Part shown: piece after piece, positions 1 through 5,561 of the stretch
Numbering within the stretch: position 1 is the stretch's first letter
How the letters are laid out: the number at the start of each line of letters is the position of its first letter
Assembly (NCBI GenBank): GCA_030636125.1
Contig: DAOVXM010000063.1
Coordinates: 1-9,497 of the forward strand
DNA from: Chloroflexota bacterium
GTDB lineage: Bacteria > Chloroflexota > Anaerolineae > Anaerolineales > UBA4823
Length of the DNA: 9,497 nt
Direction: 5' to 3'
The notes under the pieces: model-generated
The model's database searches: none
What the model saw: the letters and a program-made list of their open reading frames with translations, nothing else
What the model was told of the DNA's origin: nothing
Program-made: the position numbers and the translations under genes

Positions 1-117
1 GAGCACTGTTGGAGAGTTTTTTAGGTTCTGTGGACCCCAACGCATAGCAGCTACCGCGCGGCGTGCTTGCCAGCGGCCAAGTTTAAGCCAATGCTTCGCC
101 GTGTAAAATGCATTCAT
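1..117 (-). CDS. Partial CDS, unidentified protein (N-terminal part, runs off left edge)
   Basis: From the ATG at 117 a minus-strand frame stays open for 39 codons to the window edge. It begins MNAFYTAKHW and is basic and aromatic-rich (LGRWQARRAV follows shortly), which reads like coding sequence. The same frame is also open upstream for 24 more codons, to a TGA at 192-190, without an ATG, GTG or TTG. A different-frame ATG at 209, one base after the stop of the peptidase-like gene, gives only a 31-codon peptide. The true start is therefore either 117, which has no good Shine-Dalgarno, or 209 with a frameshift near 185-180. I do not recognise the family. Its position directly behind the cluster suggests co-transcription. 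Confidence 0.35.
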   Translation of the reverse strand, partial: MNAFYTAKHWLKLGRWQARRAVAAMRWGPQNLKNSPTVL

Positions 118-210
118 AAAAGTTTCAAAGGCAGAGATGTGGGAGTAATATTGCTGAAATGCGGAGTTATTTGTGAGAGCAGGTGGTAATCATTCACATC
201 GATAGCCATA

Positions 211-1560
211 CTATCGTATGGGACTTGTGGGCTGCGGGATGCGGCTTAGCCAGACCAATTCTTTCTTTTGCAGCAAGGAGATTACCTCCCACACAGCCTG
301 GAAAGATGTATTGAGTTCATAAGCGATATCCGCAACGGTATGTTCACCATCACAACGTTCCATAATCTCGAATAATCGCCGGTGACCATCAGGGTTAACT
401 CGGTAGTCGATCCAAATGCCGTATCCGGAGCAGAAAATCTCCCCCTTAAAATTGTTTACTACATAATGGTTGTGCTCCCAGGCTTTAATTATCCCCAGGA
501 CGACATCCACCGATGCTTCCAATCTTTCTTTGGAGACAACCGCGGGAGTGTCGAGACTGGAATGATACTCGGGGAATGGTGGTCGACCGGTGTCTTTTGG
601 AGCTTCCACGCGTGAAAGAGAGAGCATCGGCACGCGTACACCCGGGGCGTTGAATTGGAGTTCATCGTTGTCGATGATGGTGCGGTAAGCTCCCAGGTAT
701 CCCTCGGGATCGAGACCGCGCAGGGCAGTTGTCAAGCAGCGGTCAGCCTGGCTTTCGGGCTGGAAGGAGCCTTGTAAAGCGTGAGGAGAGTCATTACCTA
801 ATATCTCTAGAAATAAGCCACCGGTCATGTAAGGGATCAAGTGCTCGTTGTGGCTTAGGTAAGCCACGGAGCCAATCGTCTCTGGCAGGATCAGCACGCG
901 ATAGGTGTAATACAATCTGTCTCCGGCGGTGGAGAGTGCCTCATTATCCAGCTTTGTAGATGTAGTATTCAGTAATGAGCGAGCTGTGTCAATGCCGACG
1001 ATGACGCCCGTGAGGTCGTCGTTTACCATCGCTGAATGACACAGATGTGCAACGATAACAAAGGTCTCTTCACTGTCGCCGGGGATAACTATCTCGCCCA
1101 CCTTTAGAGTGCCAGGTTCAAAACTGGTTCGGATGACTACCCTGTATTCATTAGCGGTCAATGAATCACGTAACGTCTTAGAAGCACATAATCCCCAATC
1201 GCGTTCATAGTATTTAAAAACGAAGGGAATCGCGTTCGGCAAGTGAGGGTGGACATGTAGGTGTTGCAATAACTGCTCGCGCTTGACCACGCCCTCAAAT
1301 GGTAACGAGTATGAAACGACGTGCAGTGGGTGATCCTCATAATCCAATAAACGGCGTCCATCCAGGGTTTCAAGGAAGGCTTCATGGCAAGTCCATTTTT
1401 CAGGCACCTGCCAGGTCCAGCACGACTCGCCAGTAGCATACTCATGGATGGTCATCGGTACTTCTTCGGCTAGCCTGGTTAGAGCACGGTCAAAATCATC
1501 AGAGACGATATCGCGCTTGAGAAACCAGAGCTCCTGGATGAGGTCGATCATGGATGTCAT
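211..1560 (-). CDS. DUF2172/DUF4910 aminopeptidase-like protein with C-terminal winged helix
   Basis: A 449-residue protein of the M28-like zinc-peptidase family annotated as DUF4910/DUF2172. The metal-site region AHLCHSAMVNDDLTGV (171-186) offers His172/His175 and Asp181/Asp182. PETIGSVAYL (226-235) offers Glu227. The late motif EYHSSLDTP (331-339) offers His333. Residues about 387-445 look like the winged-helix tail usual in this family (IAYELNTSFQAVWEVISLL region). No signal peptide or membrane segment is seen, so it is probably cytoplasmic. The family sits in glycan clusters. From memory, the C. jejuni relative Cj1295 is needed for an acyl (di-O-methylglyceric acid) decoration of pseudaminic acid on flagellin. 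A hydrolytic or acyl-transfer step on an amide-linked sugar substituent is inferred, not shown. It is preceded by 69 bp without a strong Shine-Dalgarno; ATG 1560 is kept because an in-frame ATG at 1551 is no better supported. Confidence 0.85.
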   Translation of the reverse strand: MTSMIDLIQELWFLKRDIVSDDFDRALTRLAEEVPMTIHEYATGESCWTWQVPEKWTCHEAFLETLDGRRLLDYEDHPLHVVSYSLPFEGVVKREQLLQHLHVHPHLPNAIPFVFKYYERDWGLCASKTLRDSLTANEYRVVIRTSFEPGTLKVGEIVIPGDSEETFVIVAHLCHSAMVNDDLTGVIVGIDTARSLLNTTSTKLDNEALSTAGDRLYYTYRVLILPETIGSVAYLSHNEHLIPYMTGGLFLEILGNDSPHALQGSFQPESQADRCLTTALRGLDPEGYLGAYRTIIDNDELQFNAPGVRVPMLSLSRVEAPKDTGRPPFPEYHSSLDTPAVVSKERLEASVDVVLGIIKAWEHNHYVVNNFKGEIFCSGYGIWIDYRVNPDGHRRLFEIMERCDGEHTVADIAYELNTSFQAVWEVISLLQKKELVWLSRIPQPTSPIR

Positions 1561-1629
1561 AGATTTTTTACCGCAGCCTGAGTATTTACGAGTTTTTTAT
1601 ATTGCCGCTTGGGTTGGTCTATCCTGTAC

Positions 1630-2940
1630 TTAACTTGGCCGGTTGATTACCAGTGACCAGGGGTCATCTGCTAGAAGTTCATCTAGAGTTGTGACGAAAT
1701 TGGTTAGTTGGCATAGGGCGATCTTCCCATAGTTGAGTGGCACAGAATGCCATTGTCCGCGAGCTTGTAAAACATCCTGAACTGGATAAAGTCGGATGTG
1801 TGGGTCGAGCTCTAAGTCACGAACAAACATGCGGTAGGTCCGGGTTTGCCAACCGGCAGGTGTGTGAATTTGTTCTGTGAAATCTTTCCAGTAACGGTAG
1901 GGAACATTGGCACGTTGCTCGCTATAATGCAGCATGGAAACAGCCTGAATATCGGCGCCAAGCAGAAGCAGCTTGAAATCTAAATCAAGCATACGCTCGA
2001 AGGCTGAGCCGGGATCGAAGGCGGAAAGCGTGTCTCGCCCGGCTAAATCGTCGGCGCAGCGACCGATGGCTGCCAGGGATTGCATTGGGTGTGGCGTTCG
2101 ACGTGCTTCAGGCAGTTGGCGTACATATTCGGAGAAAGAACCCATACCTTCGGAGGGAGTTGTTTGGGGGTCATAGGGTTCTCCGCGAGCAAAACCGAAA
2201 TTGAATGTGGGAACAGCAAGTGTATTGAGGATGAGTTGGTTGCTGGCTGTTTGTGAATACTGACTAATTTCCAAGACTTCGCATAAGGATTCGTAATACA
2301 TAGCCACCCCGCCAACAGGTCGCCCGAGGAACTGGATCGCCGAGTGCACCAGTAATCCATCTCCAGGACTCACACCTACGGCTTTGAGAGTGCTGCACAC
2401 CTGTTCTTTTTTAACTTCACGCATCGTTATGTTATTTGCACCCTTATTTTTTTCTTCTTCGATATACTCGTCCCATAGTAGACGCACTAACCGGAATTCC
2501 AGTTTGAAGCCCATGCGCTCATATAATCTCCAACTGGCCTCGTTATCTTTGAGTATTTGGACTTCAATAGAGTGAGCGCCCTGCTCACGCATCCAGTCCA
2601 TGGCAATCCGCGAGAGTTTTTCTCCTATACCCATATGGCGGGCGTTGGTGTCAATCCATATGTCGCTGATTTCCCCTACCATTACGCCACCCATATAAGC
2701 CGGTACGCGCTTTAGACGGCACAATATGTAACCGACCACCTTTTCGTCGATCTCGGCGACGAAGATATTGCTGAAACGACCTAAGGTGCGTTTGAATGAG
2801 TCCAGCCACAGTTGCCCCACGTTTTCAGGGCGCGGCAGCCGGTATCCCACTTGATAGAAATGCTTGTTTAGTTGAGTGTACATCCCCATCAAGATAGGAA
2901 AATCATCTTCTGTCGCTAATCGGTAGGTGACTTCGCTCAT
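1630..2940 (-). CDS. Bifunctional acyltransferase: GNAT domain fused to AAC(3)-like domain
   Basis: A 436-residue two-domain protein. Residues about 3-155 form a GNAT N-acetyltransferase: strand DIWID (93-97), acyl-CoA pyrophosphate loop RHMGIG (101-106, the R/QxxGxG/A pattern), and motif B DNEASWRLYERMGF (132-145). A charged linker (160-178) leads to an AAC(3)/YokD-like antibiotic N-acetyltransferase fold (about 179-430). This shows HSAIQFLG (199-206), VPTFNF (243-248), PSEGMGSFSEYVRQLP (262-277), the TPHPMQSLAAIG block (282-293) with His284, and LLLGAD...MLHYSE (325-341) with His338 and Glu341. Both folds use acyl thioesters to acylate amines. Beside a carrier protein and its ligase, the donor may be a carrier-bound acyl group rather than acetyl-CoA; this is inference. 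The Shine-Dalgarno AAAGGAG lies at 2949-2955, 8 nt before the ATG, so the start is secure. AAC(3) membership does not imply drug resistance here. Confidence 0.88.
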   Translation of the reverse strand: MSEVTYRLATEDDFPILMGMYTQLNKHFYQVGYRLPRPENVGQLWLDSFKRTLGRFSNIFVAEIDEKVVGYILCRLKRVPAYMGGVMVGEISDIWIDTNARHMGIGEKLSRIAMDWMREQGAHSIEVQILKDNEASWRLYERMGFKLEFRLVRLLWDEYIEEEKNKGANNITMREVKKEQVCSTLKAVGVSPGDGLLVHSAIQFLGRPVGGVAMYYESLCEVLEISQYSQTASNQLILNTLAVPTFNFGFARGEPYDPQTTPSEGMGSFSEYVRQLPEARRTPHPMQSLAAIGRCADDLAGRDTLSAFDPGSAFERMLDLDFKLLLLGADIQAVSMLHYSEQRANVPYRYWKDFTEQIHTPAGWQTRTYRMFVRDLELDPHIRLYPVQDVLQARGQWHSVPLNYGKIALCQLTNFVTTLDELLADDPWSLVINRPS

Positions 2941-2964
2941 AGATAATACTCCTTTGAGGATTAT

Positions 2965-3088
2965 GCAATCGGCGGAAAGTAATTAGAAATCATCCGAAGC
3001 CTTCACCTGCCGATTGCTGCAACCTGCGGATTGCATGTGATTGGCGGTTGCGTGATCAGTTTTATTTTTGAATTTATACCGCCAATCA
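2965..3088. repeat. Cluster of short direct and inverted repeats around a GCAATCGGC-like core
   Basis: The gap between the ligase and the GNAT/AAC(3) gene holds related short motifs. An 11-bp perfect inverted pair, TGATTGGCGGT (3038-3048) and ACCGCCAATCA (3078-3088), is separated by 29 nt; its second arm covers the ligase stop codon. A 9-bp perfect inverted pair, GCAATCGGC (2965-2973) and GCCGATTGC (3009-3017), is also present. A 13-bp direct repeat with one mismatch, ACCTGCCGATTGC (3005-3017) and ACCTGCGGATTGC (3022-3034), repeats at a 17-bp step. No T-run follows any stem on the coding strand, so this is not a standard terminator. It could be a regulator-binding array, an mRNA 3'-end stabiliser or a decayed repeat. 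Confidence 0.5.
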
Positions 3089-4291
3089 AAATATAGCTTT
3101 GGTCTTAAGGCCAGATCTGCTGCACGGCAGGGGCCACTCTTTGGGGTCAAGTCCATACTGGGCCAGGAATGCCAACGCCATACGCTCTAAGCCAAAAGCC
3201 GCGCAGCCAGTGTGGGCTGGGGAGCCGTCCGCTAAGGTCATATTGAGCTGGCGACCGAAGAAATCTTGGTGGTAGTTGTACGAGCCAACCGCCAAGGTAG
3301 ACTCTTTGAAGGGCAGACTGGCGCGTATTTCGTATTTCAGTTGGAAAGCGCTCTGGAAAGCAACCTGTTTGCGGAATTCGCCAATGAAGAAGGGGTCGTT
3401 AGCACTTTCGACATGGTAAGCTAACCCGATTTCTTCTAAGACACGGCGCATGCGTTGACGGGCCAATTCGCGGTTTTCAAGTACGAATTCCTTAGAACCG
3501 ACGAAGATAACCTCTCGCATGGTGAAGTTCCACAGCCGTTCCAGCGAGGTCAGGTTGATAGCCTCATAGCGGAAGCAGTTACCCACGGCGGTTGCGATCA
3601 CTTGTCCATTGGGTAGGGGTTGGTCTGCCAGTGAAAAGTATAAGTGATAGCACACGGCTGGTGAGAGAAGGGTTTGCGTTTGAGCAAAGGAGTCCTGCGA
3701 TGTTTTCAACTCGCCGTACTCATTACAGGCAGCATGCTGAGCAAAGTGGTCGATGACGTCTAAGTCCTCGCGTAGATGCGTGGCGAAAGTCAGGGAGTGC
3801 GGGAAGGCGCTAAAATAGTTTACCCGTTCCATATAGCGAGCTGGAATCAATGTGGGAAAACGATGCGGTGCGGCTTCAAAAGAGTTGGCCAGTTCTAAGA
3901 ATCGGCTCTCAAAGTATTCAATGAGGGTTGTGATCAATGGACCTAGGGCAAAGATTCCCGTTGCTTCTTGACTTAGCTCACCGCGCGCCAGCAATTCCTC
4001 ATGTGGGTCTAAGCTATAGGGTACTGGTCGATCCCGGAAATCTTCGAGAATCTGGATTTTGGGTTTAATGGCTCCCTTGACCATTGAAGTCACTACTCGT
4101 TGTACTTTCTCCTCAATCTCGTTTTGTGTATTTTTGTCAGCTTCTTGGGAGAGATGCAGTGTGATCTGCTCTCCCGTGTTAGCGACCTCGGTCTGGTTTA
4201 TCCGTTCATCCACATAGGCGAGCTTGGCCTGGACCTCGCCGACCAGGTGTTCAGGGATGGTTATGGTAGGTGTGAGTTCAATTTTAGGCAT
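3086..4291 (-). CDS. Amino acid:[carrier protein] ligase, class II aaRS-like
   Basis: A 401-residue relative of the truncated, atypical seryl-tRNA-synthetase-like enzymes that activate a small amino acid with ATP and load it on a phosphopantetheine carrier protein. Motif 2 is CFRYE (239-243) followed by the NFTMREVIFVG stretch (255-265). Motif 3 is AAFGLERMALAFL (364-376) with Arg370. The three expected zinc ligands are visible: Cys214 (in SPAVCYHLY), Glu243 and Cys363 (in HTGCAAFG). ANDPFF (297-302) and YNYHQDFFG (338-346) are further family blocks. Residues 1-95 are an extra N-terminal domain not expected in the known compact ligases of roughly 300-330 residues. The start overlaps the carrier-protein stop by 8 bp and has AAGGA at 4300-4304, 8 nt upstream, so the pair is translationally coupled. 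The amino acid is not predictable by eye; glycine or alanine are the family precedents. Confidence 0.85.
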   Translation of the reverse strand: MPKIELTPTITIPEHLVGEVQAKLAYVDERINQTEVANTGEQITLHLSQEADKNTQNEIEEKVQRVVTSMVKGAIKPKIQILEDFRDRPVPYSLDPHEELLARGELSQEATGIFALGPLITTLIEYFESRFLELANSFEAAPHRFPTLIPARYMERVNYFSAFPHSLTFATHLREDLDVIDHFAQHAACNEYGELKTSQDSFAQTQTLLSPAVCYHLYFSLADQPLPNGQVIATAVGNCFRYEAINLTSLERLWNFTMREVIFVGSKEFVLENRELARQRMRRVLEEIGLAYHVESANDPFFIGEFRKQVAFQSAFQLKYEIRASLPFKESTLAVGSYNYHQDFFGRQLNMTLADGSPAHTGCAAFGLERMALAFLAQYGLDPKEWPLPCSRSGLKTKAIF

Positions 4292-4538
4292 GCCCGTTTT
4301 CCTTAAGATAGCTGCTAATAGCTGGGAGGCTGGTCAGTGTGGCAATTATATCGGCATCGATTTCGATACCGAATTGTTCTTCCAGGGACAGCATCACTTC
4401 CATATGGCCCATCGAATCCCATTGAGGAAGGTCACCAAATGCCAGGTCGGCGTTGACCTGTTCATTAGATACCTGTAATGCCTCGGCAAGTAATTTTTGG
4501 ACACGTATGGAGAGTGTGGTGCTTTGATCTACGCTCAT
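4284..4538 (-). CDS. Acyl/aminoacyl carrier protein
   Basis: An 84-residue acidic, helical protein with the phosphopantetheine attachment site at Ser42 (LPQWDSMGHMEVML, 37-50; DSM replaces the common DSL). Length, the four-helix pattern and the following block EEQFGIEIDADII (53-65) fit a free-standing carrier protein. Its 3' end overlaps the start of the aaRS-like ligase, so it is very likely that enzyme's acceptor rather than the fatty-acid-synthesis ACP. A phosphopantetheinyl transferase is not in the window and would have to act in trans. The ATG at 4538 has CAGGAG at 4551-4556, a rather long 12-nt spacing. Activated substrate on this carrier would be passed to an acyltransferase, most simply the GNAT/AAC(3) protein two genes downstream (inference). 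Confidence 0.9.
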   Translation of the reverse strand: MSVDQSTTLSIRVQKLLAEALQVSNEQVNADLAFGDLPQWDSMGHMEVMLSLEEQFGIEIDADIIATLTSLPAISSYLKENGHA

Positions 4539-4604
4539 AACGATTGAAATCTCCTGATAATAATAGTTAACGCGATAAGCTGAGAGTGTATCACCGGACT
4601 TTTT

Positions 4605-4610
4605 ATTATA
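4605..4610 (-). promoter_or_regulatory. Candidate -10 box upstream of the carrier protein/ligase pair
   Basis: The minus strand reads TATAAT here, about 67 nt before the carrier-protein ATG, inside the 108-bp gap after the methyltransferase. No convincing TTGACA-like -35 sits 16-18 nt upstream, and the stretch is AT-rich, so this may be chance. If real, it would give the downstream genes their own promoter within the cluster. Confidence 0.25.
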
Positions 4611-4617
4611 TTATCTT

Positions 4618-4637
4618 GGCCTTAATTCTTTTAGGCC
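4618..4637. other. Small hairpin between methyltransferase and carrier protein genes
   Basis: GGCCTTAA and TTTAGGCC, separated by TTCT, form an 8-bp stem with one internal mismatch. On the transcribed strand it lies just after the methyltransferase stop and is followed by an A/T mix rather than a T-run, so it is not a clear intrinsic terminator. It may protect the 3' end of the upstream mRNA segment. Confidence 0.35.
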
Positions 4638-4646
4638 CTAATCATT

Positions 4647-5537
4647 TCACGTAACACCTGTCTTTTTGATCTTACATACACCCACACTTTGATATTGTGG
4701 GTCCCAAATGCCCCAGGGCATGCCATTGTTTCCTGACTTAAGGTAGAACTTCGCTAGATTGTCGCGTAGCTCTGCGCAATCGCGCAGGGCGGCGAGAAGT
4801 TCATCGTAATCGTCATAGTTGGATGGCAACTCACTAGGCAAGTCGAAATAGCGCCGCAAGCTGGTATCGGTATAGCACCAACCGTGCGAAGGCTTGTGAA
4901 ACCAATCCTGATCGCGAGCTGCGCCCAACGTTGCCAGTAAGGCACCACCTGGCTTGAGCACACGCATCATTTCAGCGACCACCGATTCCAGCTCTTCCGG
5001 CTGATTGTGCTCTAAGGCTGAAACAGCAACTATAGCGTCAATCGAATTATTTTCGACATCAGGCATATGCTTTAGGTCTTGGTTGTGAATCGTCACATTC
5101 CCTTTTGCACGACGCCAATCTGCCATACCTAACAGATCACGCGCCTGTGAAGAGATTGTTAGTTTGAGGTTGGATTGTGCGTTTAAATTATCCAAAAAAA
5201 CCTGTGATGCTGGTGCTAGATCATCCTGGCGCGCTCCCCGTACGTTAAAACGTGAGCGAAAGCGTAATGGCAGGTTAGCGCGGCTGAAACGGTCTATACT
5301 GATCACTTTTGCTCCATGGTCGGCCAAATACCATTGCATGACACCAATGCCAGCACCTGCATCCATGATCCGTCTTCCATCGACCGGGCCCAATTGTGTA
5401 ATCATCCAGGTCAAATCGAGTAAATAATGCCAACCGAAATCCAAACGCAGTGAACGTGCCAATTGTTTGAGCTCTGTCACAGTTTCACGGTGTTGGTCGA
5501 GTAGTGTTACGGGCAAGATTTCGATATTTTCTTGCAT
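4647..5537 (-). CDS. Class I SAM-dependent methyltransferase
   Basis: A 296-residue soluble Rossmann-fold methyltransferase. Counting one extra residue for the rejected TTG start, motif I is MDAGAGIGV (59-67), the acidic end of strand 2 is Asp83 (ISIDR), a motif II-like stretch is NQDLKHMP (153-160), strand 4 is IDAIVAVSALEH (167-178) and the post-motif is MRVLKPGGALLATL (192-205). An insert of about 60 residues (roughly 90-150) lies between strands 2 and 3 and may shape the substrate pocket. The frame is open to a TTG at 5540, but the ATG at 5537 is better placed behind GAGAGG (5542-5547). It ends 108 bp before the carrier protein and starts 24 bp after the glycosyltransferase stop, so it is probably co-transcribed with the latter. 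The acceptor is unknown; O-methylation of a sugar or of its acyl group would suit the neighbours. Confidence 0.85.
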   Translation of the reverse strand: MQENIEILPVTLLDQHRETVTELKQLARSLRLDFGWHYLLDLTWMITQLGPVDGRRIMDAGAGIGVMQWYLADHGAKVISIDRFSRANLPLRFRSRFNVRGARQDDLAPASQVFLDNLNAQSNLKLTISSQARDLLGMADWRRAKGNVTIHNQDLKHMPDVENNSIDAIVAVSALEHNQPEELESVVAEMMRVLKPGGALLATLGAARDQDWFHKPSHGWCYTDTSLRRYFDLPSELPSNYDDYDELLAALRDCAELRDNLAKFYLKSGNNGMPWGIWDPQYQSVGVCKIKKTGVT

Positions 5538-5541
5538 CAAT

Positions 5542-5547
5542 CCTCTC
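5542..5547 (-). promoter_or_regulatory. Ribosome binding site deciding the methyltransferase start
   Basis: GAGAGG on the minus strand lies 4 nt before the ATG at 5537 but only 1 nt before the in-frame TTG at 5540. This favours the ATG. Confidence 0.45.
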
Positions 5548-5561
5548 TAAGGAAAGCGGGT

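Noticed and set aside
382..615. Plus-strand reading frame opposite the peptidase-like gene, and similar plus-strand frames elsewhere (e.g. 6072-6368, 8226-8462)
   Set aside because: They lie antisense to well-supported genes, show no recognisable domains and are expected shadow frames.
1630..2400. Aminoglycoside resistance gene, from the AAC(3)-like fold
   Set aside because: The domain is fused to a GNAT domain and embedded in a glycan cluster with a carrier protein; the AAC(3) superfamily contains many non-resistance acyltransferases.
3005..3034. CRISPR-like repeat
   Set aside because: There are only two imperfect 13-bp units at a 17-bp step, with no spacers of useful length and no cas genes.
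3038..3088. Intrinsic terminator after the ligase gene
   Set aside because: The 11-bp stem encloses a 29-nt loop and no T-run follows on the coding strand.
3086..4291. Seryl-tRNA synthetase or other true aminoacyl-tRNA synthetase
   Set aside because: It lacks the SerRS coiled-coil arm, matches the carrier-protein ligase blocks (Cys214/Glu243/Cys363, ANDPFF, YNYHQDFFG) and overlaps a carrier-protein gene.
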